The notes beneath the pieces are model-generated. The model was not told the origin of the DNA, searched no databases, and was given only the letters and a program-made list of their open reading frames with translations. The position numbers and the translations under genes are program-made. 64,000 nucleotides of DNA from assembly GCA_902702965.1 (NCBI GenBank), contig CACRXP010001413.1, forward strand, positions 1 through 64,000. Direction: 5' to 3'. This document shows positions 32,845 to 44,437 of the stretch, in pieces (positions within the stretch are counted from its first letter, which is position 1; each line of letters opens with the position of its first letter). This stretch comes from Spirometra erinaceieuropaei (taxonomy: Eukaryota > Platyhelminthes > Cestoda > Diphyllobothriidea > Diphyllobothriidae).

Positions 32845-35800
32845 ATGCAGACGCGTTCCATGAAGAATGAATCGGATGGTACGCAACAGTCTCTCGGACT
32901 AGACAAACCAGGTGCCTTCGAAGGACAAGGAGAGCTGAAGAAAGACGTCCAGTCCGGCTCTTGTAAGAACGTTTTTATTAGTAGTCGTAGCTCTAGTAAA
33001 ACAATTAAAGCTTTAAAAATAGCCGAAATAGAAGAGAGGCGAGTTAAACGTGAGGTCGAACTCCAACGGGCTATTTTTGACGCAGAAAAAAGGACAGAGC
33101 TAGCAAGGATAGAGGTAGAGACCGATGAAGAGATGTCCGATGACGACCGTCAACCCGTGGATTCCGTCGCGCATGTCTCAGGATATTTGAAACAATGCAC
33201 ATTGGATGAAATTTCTCCTGAAGAGAGTAATCATTGCCAACGTGAGAATGTTGATATGCCCAAAGCAAGCGCTAGGAGCCTGCCAACTGCCAGTTTAGAA
33301 CTGCCCAAGGTTGAGTTGTCATAGTTTGACGGGAACCCAGTTCATTATTGGAATTTTATACGACAGTTTGAAGTGTACGTAGAGAGCAAAGTTGAAGATG
33401 CTGGACAGAGGCTGCTGTACTTGATTCACTATTGCAGAGGTGATGCGAGAGCGGCCATAGAAGAATGCGTCATGCTTCCCTCACCTTCGGCTTATTCAAG
33501 AGCACGGGAAATATTGAGCAGCTTATTTGGCCAGCCACATGTAGTGGCTAATGCTCTTCTGGACGGTGTTTTCAGACAGGCACGCCAAGTTAACCAGACT
33601 GCGAAGGCACTTTCAGATTTGTGCATAAAAATGAGAAGTTGTGAAATAGCGCTCACGCAAATGAACTACGTTTCCGACCTACAATCGCTGAATGTCCTAG
33701 AGCGAATAGTGCGTTGTTTGCAGTTTTTTATGCAGATACAATGGGCTGACGTTGCTGATAAAATATCTATGAATGGTAGAGATCCGGATTTTGCAGACCT
33801 CACGGAATTCGTAAATACTCGAGCTAGGATAGCAAGAAGTCGTTTCGGACAAATATCTCGAGATGGGGATGGCAAGCGCTCTCAACAGCCCTTTACTGCC
33901 ACGGCCCAACATCAAAAACGGGAAAACCCTAACAGTTTTGCCATTTCGAGTGTCGAACCAGATCAACGGCCATGTTACATATGTTCTAATGCACATGAAG
34001 TGGCAAATTGCCCACGTTTAATTGCAATGGGTGTCGCAGATCGATGGAATTGTCTGCGGCAACACAAAGCGTGTTTTGTTTGTCTTGGTAATACGCATTT
34101 TGCCAAGGTGTGCAGCTCCAGAGAACTTTGCGGTCATTCCGGGTGCAAAAAACGACATCATACGCTTTTGCATGTAATATCGTCGGAAAATAATCAACAA
34201 ACATTACATGATGAAGGGCTTTGTGCCCTGACTGGAATTACGCATGTACCATCACGACTGGGGGTTATTCCTGTCAAGTTGGCAACTCCGACAGGAAACG
34301 TCGAAACTTACGCATTTTTGGACAGTGGCTCGGATGTCACTCTGATTAAACGAAAGCTTCTTGTCGGAAATGGAGTGCTAACAACGCCAACAACATTGAC
34401 AATAAACACCTTAAGCGGTTCAATCAAATGCAACTCGGAAGTCAGAAGTCTAAGGGTGCTGCCCATGAATGGAACTGAGTCAGTTGAGATTGAAAGGGCT
34501 TTGGTAGTCGAAGACTTGCCACTTCGTGCAGAATCGACAATTAAAAGGATAGCCTCTTCGTGGCCACACCTGAGCGATATAATGTTCGACGAGTTCACTG
34601 ATTGCGAGGTTGGCATACTCATTGGGAATGATATCGTGGAAGCTCATTGGGTACTCGACCAACGTCTGGGTGGCAAAAGGGAGCCGTTCGCCGTTAAAAC
34701 ACTACTGGGCTGGATGCTGCTTGGGTCTTCACGTGGCAGGCAAAAACAAAACGCTGTCTGTCACTGCATTGTAAATCAAGAAAAGGACGTAACCCACAGC
34801 ATTAAGAAGCTATACGACTCGGAGTTTACGGACACTTCAACAACGACTGCGAGTTACTCATTGGAGGACAAACGGGCACTGGCTATTGTGCAATCTTCCG
34901 TTACAATCATAAAAGGGCATTACCAACTGCCACTCCCTTGGCGAAGCAGTACGCTGAATTTACCGAACAATTTTCAGTTGGCGAGTAAACGACTAATCCA
35001 TCTCAAGAGTAAGTTGGGTCGAGATCCCGAATTACTTCGGAAATATGAGCAAATATTCCGTTCGTACATGGAGAAGGGATACATCGAGCGAGTTGACGGC
35101 AACAAAGCGTTCCCAGTTACGAGACACTGGTACTTACCACACCACCCCGTTGTCAACCCCCGAAAACCAGAAAAAATTCGTGTTGTATTTGACTGTGCTG
35201 CCAAGTGTCAGGGCATGTCTCTGAATGATAATCTATACCAAGGACCTGACCTAAACGCTAAGCTAGTAAGTGTGTTGTTGGGTTTCCGACTTGAGCGTAT
35301 TGCAGTGGCAGGGGATATAGAGGAAATTTTCTTGCAAGTGAAGGTGGACCCGATTGATCGACCTGCTCTGAAATTTGTGTGGTGGGAAAATGACGACCTT
35401 GGAGGAGAGCCAGTTGAGTTTCAGTGGACATCTCACCCATTCGGATTGACTTCTTCGCCCTTTTGTGCCACCTTTGCGTTGCAAAAAACTGTTGGAGATT
35501 TCGGTTCATCTTACTCTTCATCAACTTGCAGAGCGATTCACCAGAGTATATACGTTGATGATTGTCTAGTCTCGTAATGTGATGTCGATTCAGCCAAACG
35601 TTTTGTGGACGAAATTTGTAAACTTCTCTCTCAAGGCGGCTTTCGTATGCGAAACTGGGCTTCTAATGACCGGCGTATACTCTCGGTCGTTAGTGCGACT
35701 GAACGTTCTTCTGGTATGCGAGATATTGCCGTCAACCCCCTACCTACTGAAAGAACTTTGGGGTTGCAGTGGGATACGCATTCCGATATTCTGATGATAA

Positions 35801-38145
35801 GTTTCAATATGCCCGCAAAACCGTCCACTCGTAGGGGTATTTTGTCCTGTTTGTCCTCACTTTATGACCCTCTGGGCTTCGTTTCGCCTTGGCTGATACC
35901 AGGGAAGTGTTTACTGCAATCCTTATGCAAAAACGGATTGAATTGGGATGAAAAACTATCTGGCATCGAGAGCTCTCGTTGGGAAAACTGGATCTCTAAT
36001 TTACGGAGCCTGAAGACTTTTCAGCTGGGCCGATGTCTAAAGCCCAAAGATATCAGCGATCAGATGCGAGCCGAACTGCACGTGTTTTTCGATGCCTCGG
36101 AAGAAGCATACAGTGCAGTAGCGTATGCTCGCTTTATTAACGACACAGGAAATTTACATTGTTCACTCGTTTATTCGAAAGCCCGTGTTGCCCCCCTCAA
36201 AGCCGTCTCTATACCACGTTTAGAGTTGGCAGCTGCTACTCTGGCTGTGCGCGTGGCTGATCTCATCCGCTCAAGCACCGATAGGTACTTCCAAACAATA
36301 ACGTTCTGGACCGATTCTATGATAGTCCTTTATTATATACACAATGAATCAACCAGGTTCTGCACATTTGTGGCCAACCGACTGACGGTTATACATGATC
36401 TGTCTGCGACCTCTCAGTGGAGATACGTGAGTTCGGACATCAACCCAGCAGACATTGCTTCTCGAGGTACGTGCAACTTTGCGCTGGTACGTAGATGGTT
36501 GGACGGTCCGGAATTTTTAGTTCAACCTGAAGGCGAATGGTTTGTACAACCTCCCGTAGGACAACCTGAAGACTTGGAATTCAAGAGGACAACAGCCCAA
36601 GTTCATGTATTAAATCAATGTGATGGTTTAGGCGAATTAGTTATGCGTTTTTCAAGTTGGACAAGGCTACAAAGGGCTGTGGTCTGGCTCCTGCGTTTCA
36701 AGCAGTACATCAGAGTCACCATTGGCAAGGCACCTAAGGAGACGCTGATGTTGGGTCCTATCCGAGTATCGGAAATGCGCCAGGCTAGCATTAACTTGAT
36801 AAAGCTTATACAAAGGAAACACTTTTCAGCAGAATTGGATATTCTGCAGTCTACACCAGCAGATTGCCAGAAAAGAAAGTCTGTGAGAAATATTGGCCTG
36901 AGAAAGTTATGTCCGGTTTTGATTGAAGGAGTAATGTGCGTTGGTGGTCGTCTGAACTACTCAAATTTTTGTGAATCGTTAAAACACCCGTCAATTCTCC
37001 CATACAATCATCCCGTGACGGAATTAATCATACATTACTTTCATGAATTGGAAGGCCATTGTGGGACAGCCCAAGTTCTAGGTGCAATCCGTCAAAAGTT
37101 CTGGATTCTAAAAGGAACCGCTTCTGTCAAACGTGTCATCGGTAGATGCTTACTTTGCAGACGTAAATTTCGACAACTTCAGGGGCAGATGATGTCCCCG
37201 CTCCCCTTAAATAGAACAGAAGTCGGTTGGTATCCTTTCAAGTGCGTTGGAGTGGACTATTTTGGTCCGTTGATGGTCAAACGCGGACGATCTTCGGAGA
37301 AACGCTATGGTTGTGTGTTTAGCTGCTTACAGACGAGAGCCGTTCATCTTGAGATAGCCACCAGCCTGACCACGAATTCTTTTGTTCAGTGTCTGATGAG
37401 ATTCGTGAGTAGACGCGGACGTCCCACTGACATCTACAGTGACAACGGAACCAATTTTGTTGGAGCGGTAGCAGAACTCCGAAAGGACTTACACAACTGG
37501 GACCAAAAGAGAGTGTCGGACCAACTGCTAACTCTAGAGATACAGTGGCATTTTAACCCACCCGCTGCCAGCCATCGGGGAGGCATCTGGGAACGAATGA
37601 TCAGGTCTCTACGACGGATTCTTCTTGCCCTCTGTAAGGAGCAGTCCCTAACTGACGAACAGCTCGGCATCCTCTTCGTGCAGGCTGAACGTATATTGAA
37701 TAATAGACCGCTTGTCTCGCTAACATCAGACAGCAACGACTTGGAACCGCTTACCCCGAATAGCTTATTGTTGATGAGGAACTGTCCAGTGCTGCCTAGC
37801 GGTGACGAATTGGTGGCACGGTACCACGCTGGATGGAAGCAAGTGCACTACCTCGCTGGCGTGTTCTGGAGACGATGGGTAAAAGAATATCTTCCAAGTC
37901 TGCAGAAAAGAACAAAATGGACAAGAGAAGCCGCGGAACTGAAACCAGGTGATGTTGTTTTAGTTTCTGGCGAGCGCACAGCTCGTGAGAATTGGCCTTT
38001 GGGAGTAATAGATAGGTGCGAAAGGAGTCGCGACGGCCTCGTTAGGACGGTATATATTAGGACGGCGGGCGGTCTCTTGAAAAGGGACGTTAGAAAGATT
38101 TGTCTACTTGAGGGTCAGAGCAGCCGTATACCTCCAAACACGTAG
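32845..38145 (+). pseudogene. BEL/Pao gag-pol polyprotein frame with two in-frame stops
   Basis: One frame of 1766 codons starting ATG at 32845, 46 bases after the LTR. A TAG at 33322 (codon 160) lies at the start of the Pao gag domain and a TAA at 35575 (codon 911) lies five codons after the RT active site. Visible parts: a charged coiled region (codons 50-100); gag (160-350); two CCHC knuckles (codon 377, spacing C2C3H4C, and about 412, C2C4H4C); protease DSGS at 493-496; RT with AGDIEEIFLQV and YVDD at 903-906; RNase H starting FFDAS near 1082; HHCC zinc site; integrase D1471, D1533, E1583 (D-D spacing 62, D-E 50). All catalytic residues are intact. Apart from the stops nothing is broken. 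Confidence 0.93.
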
Positions 38146-38184
38146 AACGTTTACAAGAGCCGGACGTGGAGAATTGGCGGGCGG

Positions 38185-38509
38185 TGTTGTATCCAGCCGG
38201 TCAACGCTTGGAATTCTCCACGCCCTTCTCTCAAGTGCTTCCACATTTGGCCCCTGTTGACATTCCCCTTCCCCTTTTGTAACCTTTTTGAGCGCGATCG
38301 GCGTTCTTTTAATTAACTAATTTTGTATTCTGACCTTGAGCTGGGAATTCGATCTGCTCGAACATTAACAAAGGAATTCTTTGTCCAGGGTATCCATTGT
38401 TGAGGTTTGTACGTTTTTTCATTATTACTTTATTCTATCAATAGTACCGTATAAACACCGAAAGCTGTTTTGGCTTATACGCGTCACTTTGTTAGCAAAG
38501 AATTCCACA
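38185..38509 (+). repeat. Right LTR, 325 bp
   Basis: Same ends and length as the left LTR; 324 of 325 positions agree by eye. Confidence 0.97.
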
Positions 38510-38514
38510 AGGTC

Positions 38515-38879
38515 TATGTTTCGCTTCGTGTATCCTTCCGTAAAATAGGAAAGCCTTAGTCGGATGTGTAAGCCCTTTTTTAGATCATGACTGAGGTACG
38601 TAGTCCGGTATGTGAAATGGAACTGTTAAACATTACTATATCCGCTAACGCTCTCGGTGGTGTCTCTTCCGCCTTACAGACTGTTGACTACTATCTCATT
38701 CTCACATATGAGCTATGCCAAATCAATGAGAAGAAAGATGTTCTTGCCTCTAGGGATTTTGACGCTCCTGATGTTAACCGGCAAACGTGCACCTCATAGG
38801 GTCAGAGGGATAACTGAGATCACAACCTATTATAATGGAGAACGAACAAAATTCCCTGTCGGAAATTAGCCTTTAGAGC
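38515..38879 (+). pseudogene. Older CR1-like LINE, endonuclease part (left piece)
   Basis: The plus strand from about 38587 reads CEMELLNITISANALGGV and later KKDVLASRDFDAPDVNRQTC, which matches the central CR1 endonuclease and its GDFNAPDVNW block in altered form. Stops follow. The element is resumed right of the young LINE at 43157. Confidence 0.55.
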
Positions 38880-39083
38880 ACGGGTCTGAGACGGATAACA
38901 GTCAAACTACCCAGATCCCGTCGTGCGGTGAGCAGCGTGATCGCCACTACACTATCGGGGCACGGCCAACGGACTGAAATAAATAAAGGAGTAAACATTA
39001 TTCGTAGTACAAATGACTGCAACTCTTTATATATCGCTGTTAAGTCACCTCCCGCTAAACGAGCAAGGAGCCTAGTAAGTTGT

Positions 39084-39998
39084 ATGGATATCAAATACGA
39101 AGACGAAGCCTGTACGACATGTTTCGGACTCCTTCAAAAATTTGCGGAAATGGAGAGGGAGATAAAAAGCCTTAAAGTGCAGATGGAGAAGCTGATGAAT
39201 CTCCCACGCTATTCATCCAAAGAGAATGAAAGCGAGCGAACTTACGCAAACACGGCTTCCTCGGCTGTGTCGACGGAGGAGAAAGAAAATAGTAGGTCGC
39301 TAGAGCTTGATAGGAATGACACCCAGTGTCTTGTGCGAAAAAAGCGCGGTCAGACGCGATCTCAGCGAGCAAAAAGAAATCTCAGGGTACCTCAAAAAGG
39401 CACAGAGAGTCAGACGAGGGAACAAGAGTTGGCTACGCCGCACACGAAAATCGCGCCGCTGAAAACGAAAAATGATCAAAAGATCGTAGTTAACAGGCAG
39501 TCATGCGTTAGTCCTGCTGAATCAAACCTTCCTAAATCGGTGGAAGGTTGTAGCCGGGATGCACGCGATGAAGACTCTGTAGGTATGATTATACCACAAG
39601 GTCGTCTAGTTGATCGCAGTAAATGCATCGTTATAAAGGGCATGCCTGAGTCTGTTTCCGACGCTTCAAAGGACAGAACACAACATGACATAGAAATATT
39701 CCAGGAATATCTCAAATCGATCTTAATAAGAGACTAAAAAGTCACAGTATTAAAGGCTTTCAGGATGGGCAAAATTAAAGACTCAAAACAAGATCCAGAC
39801 CGACCGAGACCGTTAAAAATGGTCTTTGAGAATGACGAACAAGCACAGTTACTTTCGAGCAGGAAAGCTGCGCTTAAACACGCCCATCCATCAGTTTTTT
39901 TCAGCGGGACTTTTCACCCGCGGAGCGAGAAAAATGGAGGGGGCTCAAATTGGAAGTCCTCAGGCGGTCGAGTCTGGGCGAGACAAATTTCCGAATAG
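39084..39998 (+). pseudogene. CR1-like ORF1 protein, one nonsense codon
   Basis: The frame from ATG 39084 runs to TAG 39996-39998, about 304 codons, with one TAA at 39735-39737. The N-terminal part has CTTCFGLLQKFAEMERE and a short coiled coil (residues about 10-35), the middle is basic and Ser-rich, and the C-terminal part (CIVIKGMPES, then after the stop RPRPLKMVFENDEQ) looks like the RNA-binding fold of LINE ORF1 proteins, which coat element RNA. The stop falls inside that fold. The start is chosen at the first ATG of the frame; the frame is open further upstream without ATG. Confidence 0.7.
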
Positions 39999-42900
39999 TG
40001 GACGGAAAAATTATACGCGTCCAGAGGCCATTCCTCTGGAGAAAGCCCATAACTCTAACAGCTTAGGAGTGATGGAAAGCAGTTCATCCCGATCAGCTCC
40101 GACCGGCTTTTGCATTCAATCCCAAGAAATGGATAAACGCCAGTATGCCGGAGTTGCTCGTGCCAAATTGAGATTTTTGTATACCAATGCTCAAAGTCGC
40201 GTTTCGAAAATCGACGAACTCAAAGCGAGAGTACCGGAACAAATCCCCGACGCCATCGCCATAACGGAAACTTGGCTTAATGCCGAAATCATGGATGCTG
40301 AGATTTCGATACCGGGTTACCAGCTGTTTCGTAGAGACCGTCAAAATAGGCAGGGCGGAGGGGTAGTCGTATATGTAAGGGAAGGAATTTCAGCAGTTGA
40401 AAGAGCCCACACCCTCTCCCTTGAATATGAATCCGTCTGAATAAAGATAAAGAAGAGCAATGCACAAAATCTAGAATTTCTGGCGATTTACAGACCACCA
40501 AATCTTCTGAGTGCAGCTGATGAGTCGCTCCTTGGTTTAGTCAAAGACGTAGCTAGCCACCAAGAGGTACTTATTGCTGGGGATTTCAACGCACCTGCAA
40601 TAGAGTGGGAAACTATGGCAGTTAATGGTGGACCAGCCTCTTTTAGCAATAAGCTACTGGACCTCACACTTGATCTCCCTCTGGCGCAACATGTGAAGGT
40701 ACCAACAAGATTTCGAGAGAACCAGAGAGCAAATTGTCTAGACCTAGTTTTCACTAAAGACTTCTCTAATATCGACGAAGTGTATTCCAATGCACCTCTC
40801 GGGAAAAGTGACCATACCACGCTATTATGGGGTTACTCGCTCTTCTCTAAACGTCAGAAGAGAACAGAGGGCCAGCCTAATATATGGAAGGCAGATTTTA
40901 ATATGATGAAGAACGAATTGTTGTCCGTGAATTGGGACCAAATATTCAGGGGAGATCCGGAGGACGACTGGAGATCTTTTAAAACGATTTCACTCGATCT
41001 GATTAGGCGCTGTTGTCCACCTAACGTACAAAAAACAACTAGTCGACCTGCTTGGTTAACTAGGGACCTAAATAAGCAGCTACGGAAAAAAAGCAAAAGA
41101 TGGAAAATATTCAGGGAAACTGCATCACCAGCGCATTTCGACGAATTTCGTCGTCAACGAAACGCCGTCAAAAAATGTATCCGTCAGGCACGGAAGGAGT
41201 ATGAATCCAAAATTATACGACAGGCTGAACAGAAGCCTAAGATTTTATTTCACTATCTGAACAGTAGACTGAAAAATAAGGACCCGGTCGCGGTGCTGAA
41301 GGATGATAATGGTGTAGAGATCATTGAGAACAACGAGAAAGCCGAACAATTAGGACAGTATTTTGCCTCCGTTTTTACTAGAGAAACTGAGTTTCTCTGT
41401 CGCAGTACCGGCAATGCTCTTGAGACTGTTGGTCCCGTGCTTGACTCCATACTCTTCCCGGCAGCTGCCGTGGAAAGGGAGCTGAAAAATCTCAAAGAAG
41501 CAAAGTCCTCGGGTCCGGACAATATACCGGCCAAATTCTTGAAGGAACTGGCGAATGAACTTTCCAAACCACTGGCGCACATCTTCCGCTCGTCATTCGA
41601 ATTAGGGAGGTTGCCATCGGAATGGAAGACAGCAAATATCTTTCCGATATACAAGGGCGGGGATCGCACTAATGCTAACAATTACCGACCCGTTAGTCTA
41701 ACCTGCATCTGCTGTAAAATAATGGAGGCCATAGTTAAGAAAGCAACTATGGAGTTCCTGGAGCAGGGCCATTTAATCTCAGACCTGCAGCACGGCTTTA
41801 GACAGAACCGCTCGTGTCTTTCCAGTTTATTGCTCTCGACGGAGCAGTGGACTCGCGCACTGGATGAGGATGGGAGGGTTGATGTCATATACACAGACTT
41901 TAAGAAGGCGTTCGACAGCGTCCCCCACAAACGCCTTATCTACAAACTTTCTGAAATTGGGATAAGAGGAACGCTGCTGACATGGATAACAGATTTTCTT
42001 ACCGGGAGATCGCAAACCGTGTGCGTTGAGGCCTCAAGGTCAACTCCGACTCCCGTTCTAAGTGGTGTACCCCAGGGCTCCGTCTTAGGGCCGTTGCTAT
42101 TCCTGGTTTACACTAACGACTGCGTCGACGACCTGGGATGCAGCGCCATCATGTTTGCTGACGATGTTAAGCTGTGGAGACCCATCAGATCTGATGCAGA
42201 CAGGTACGCGCTTCAAGACAGTCTCAACCGCCTAAACAGTTGGTCAGCTCGCTGGCTTCTCAATTTTAATGTGGACAAATGTGTGGTCCTGAGACTCCGC
42301 ACCAGACAGACCAGTAAGGAGGACGATTCCTTTCAATATGTCCTTGGTGGTCTGTCCCTTTCAAATGTTGTGGAACAGAAAGACCTGGGAGTCCTTATGA
42401 CCTCCTCGCTGAAACCATCTTCACAGTGTCAAAGGGCAGCCAAAAGTGCGATAAGGGTGTTATTTGCGCTGAAGCGAGGATTTGTGGAGATCGACAAGGA
42501 GCTGTTCGGAAAAACCTATGGGGCATTCGTCCGGTCTCACTTAGACTATGCAGTCCAGGCCTGGCGACCGTGGTTAAAGAAAGATTATCAACGACTGGAA
42601 AGAGTACAGGCGATGGCTACGAAGATGGTCAAGAACCTTCATCATTTGCCTTACGAAACCAGGCTGACTGAACTAAATCTGTTTCCTCTAAATTACAGGC
42701 AACTGCGCGGCGATCTCATTCAAACCTACAGGATTGTCAGAAGCCGTGAGTGTGCCCTAGATTTTGATGACTTCTTTGAATTGGCCCGGACTGACCGTCT
42801 GCGTGGTCATCCGTTCAAACTGCAAAGGAAGCGGGCTCATTCGGACGTCCGACGGAACGCCTTCTCACACAGGGTCATCGGGGCATGGAATGGACTCCCT

Positions 42901-43035
42901 GATGCCGTCGTTCTTTCCGAAAGTGTTAAATCCTTTAAGTGCAGACTAGACGCTCACTTGTTGAGAACCTACTGTACATACAATCATGATTGTTTTAGCG
43001 GCGGCAGTTTGCGCCTGGCTCACAGTTACCGCTAA
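39832..43035 (+). pseudogene. CR1-like ORF2: endonuclease and reverse transcriptase, one nonsense codon
   Basis: One frame from ATG 39832 to TAA 43033-43035 (about 1067 codons), broken only by TGA at 40438-40440, in the endonuclease. Endonuclease: LYTNAQSRVSKIDEL, IAITETWL with the catalytic Glu, GDFNAPAIEW near 40579, SDHTTLLW near 40807. RT: SSGPDNIPAKFLKEL, YTDFKKAFDSVPHKRL (A motif), GVPQGSVLGPLLF (B motif), MFADDVKLW (FADD at 42154-42165). C-terminal: LERVQAMATKMVKNL and AFSHRVIGAWNGLP, typical of CR1/Jockey-type ORF2. All catalytic residues of the RT are present. It overlaps ORF1 by about 167 bases in another frame. Confidence 0.9.
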
Positions 43036-43130
43036 CTTCTTAACGTTTCGCATTTGCTGATGTAATTGATGACTTTATTTCTGTTTATCGACATGAATAG
43101 GGTGCTCAAGGGCGAAAGCCTCATTCCCTT

Positions 43131-43153
43131 AATAAACTGACTTAAACTGACTT
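43131..43153 (+). terminator. LINE polyadenylation signal and (AAACTGACTT)2 tail
   Basis: AATAAA at 43131-43136 runs into two tandem copies of a ten-base unit. Short tandem 3' repeats instead of poly-A are a CR1 trait. Confidence 0.75.
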
Positions 43154-43156
43154 AAA

Positions 43157-43910
43157 GACCTTATTTTTACTCGAGTGGAGGAAAATGTGCCTGGTATGCA
43201 GGATCGACCACTACTAGCCTCAAACGATCACACTACGATGCTCGTCGAGTGTTTAATGCTTTCTAAACCAGCCTTGTCTGATAGGTAAGAGAAACATCTG
43301 GAAGGGGGACTACCCACTTATAAGGTGAGAAGTGTTAGGACTGTCGTGGGAAACAGAACTGAACGTTAGAACAAATGGTCATTGAATGGCCTCCAGTTCT
43401 CCACTGAGGAGGATTGTCCACCTCAACTGTCCTCTCAAAAGAAATATAACCACAGACTGTCAGATTAAATAAATGCGAACTCAAGGGACTCTTTTAAAAA
43501 AGTAATCGTTTTTGGAGACACCACTGACTAACCGACTCTAAAGACCGCTTACGGGAATATCGGCGGCAACTCAACATCTATAAGATGGAGGCTACTAGGA
43601 TTCGAAGGAAGTTCGAAATGAACACATTGTCAACATAGCTAAAACAATTTCAATTCCTATATGGCTACATACGGAATACGGAGATGTCATATTTTTTGAC
43701 TTCAAGATGGCCTTCAATGGCGACCCACACAGGCTTTTTTAACGGAAGATTTAGGGTCTAGGAATGGTAGGAAGAGGGTTTAAATGAATCAGAAGCTTCC
43801 TGTCCTTCAGAGTGCAGAGCGTCATTGTTGGTAATTTTACCTTGCAATGGACAAAACTGGAAAGGGGAGTCCCACGGGTCCCTGAGATAAACAGCTCCTC
43901 TGCGCATACT
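43157..43910 (+). pseudogene. Older CR1-like LINE, endonuclease end and RT (right piece)
   Basis: Directly after the young LINE the sequence reads DLIFTRVEENVPGMQ and SNDHTTMLVE, the end of the endonuclease (consensus DLVFT...SDHTTLLW). Further on DVIFFDFKMAFNGDPHRLF gives the RT A motif (DFKKAFDSVPH) near 43690, and QSVIVGNFTLQWTKLERGVP the region before the B motif. Stops are many. It is the other half of the copy at 38515. Confidence 0.6.
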
Positions 43911-44269
43911 ACGCATTAAGAAGGAATCATTTCTGACTGATCTCCCATCCTGAGTTGTCCCGTCAGTTGGCAGCATTACTAGCCACGGCATATTCCCATC
44001 GTAATAGTGTCATGATGAGAACGGAGTTTCCAGAGTCGGCCTTACTCTCTCGCTTCCCTTCCCCACTCACCAGTGTACTGTCGGAGCCGGGCAGTCAACT
44101 GACGCGGAGGTTAGCCGCAGTGACTGACGTAAATAGACAGCCTGTCTTCGCGCGTCACACACGACCTGGCTCTCCACGTAACACCTCAGTTTCTCACACG
44201 AAATGGGGGAGCCACTCTGATTTCACATGAGTAAGAGTGCCCTAAGGACCACACAAAAAGAGAGTCAAC
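43911..44269. other. No recognisable gene
   Basis: A 91-codon open frame (43955-44230, plus) shows no signature I know; the interval may be LINE or RTE tail sequence. Confidence 0.3.
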
Positions 44270-44395
44270 GAGCCGGACTCTAAGTTCATCAGTCGGCCAC
44301 TCCACACAAGCACACACTGGGCTGACTGCGAGGTCTCAACTGAACCGTCTGTTGGTAGCCTTCAAGCCACGGCTTTTAGCACACTGTGATAAATT
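44270..44395 (-). repeat. RTE 3' tail fragment
   Basis: Contains TCAGTCGGCCACTCCACACA and GCACACTGTGATA, matching 7790-7910 in the same orientation, that is the RTE tail on the minus strand. Confidence 0.65.
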
Positions 44396-44417
44396 CAAAC
44401 CCGTCAGGTTTAATATA

Positions 44418-44437
44418 ATAGATAGATAGATAGATAA
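44418..44437. repeat. (GATA)n microsatellite / retroelement tail
   Basis: About five GATA units directly before TTTTTATTAAAG; on the minus strand this is AATAAAAA-TATC repeats, as expected for the 3' end of the minus-strand retroelement beside it. Confidence 0.85.

Larger units (their letters stand above)
32470..38514 (+). mobile_element. Young BEL/Pao LTR retrotransposon with AGGTC target duplication
   Basis: The element proper is 32475-38509, flanked by AGGTC at 32470-32474 and 38510-38514. Two 325-bp LTRs with TG...CA ends enclose a single-frame gag-pol. The domain order is BEL/Pao (gag, zinc knuckles, protease, RT, RNase H, integrase), 5-bp duplications are usual for that superfamily, and the integrase spacing fits. 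The LTRs differ at one position only, so the insertion is recent. Two in-frame stops interrupt the coding frame. A purine-rich stretch ending GGCGGGCGG precedes the right LTR and is the likely polypurine tract. I could not assign the tRNA primer site. Confidence 0.95.
38880..43156 (+). mobile_element. Near-intact CR1-like LINE
   Basis: Carries ORF1 (from 39084), ORF2 with endonuclease and RT (39832-43035), a short 3' untranslated region, AATAAA at 43131-43136 and a terminal short tandem repeat (AAACTGACTT)2 at 43134-43153. There is no poly-A tail, as in CR1. The 5' limit is uncertain (about 38870-38930). Each ORF has one in-frame stop and no frameshift, so the copy is young. It is inserted in an older relative. 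Confidence 0.88.

Noticed and set aside
33322..40440. Stop-codon reassignment or selenocysteine to explain stops in the young elements
   Set aside because: TAG, TAA and TGA are all involved and both host genes use the standard code with TAA stops; mutation or trans-mobilised defective copies are simpler.
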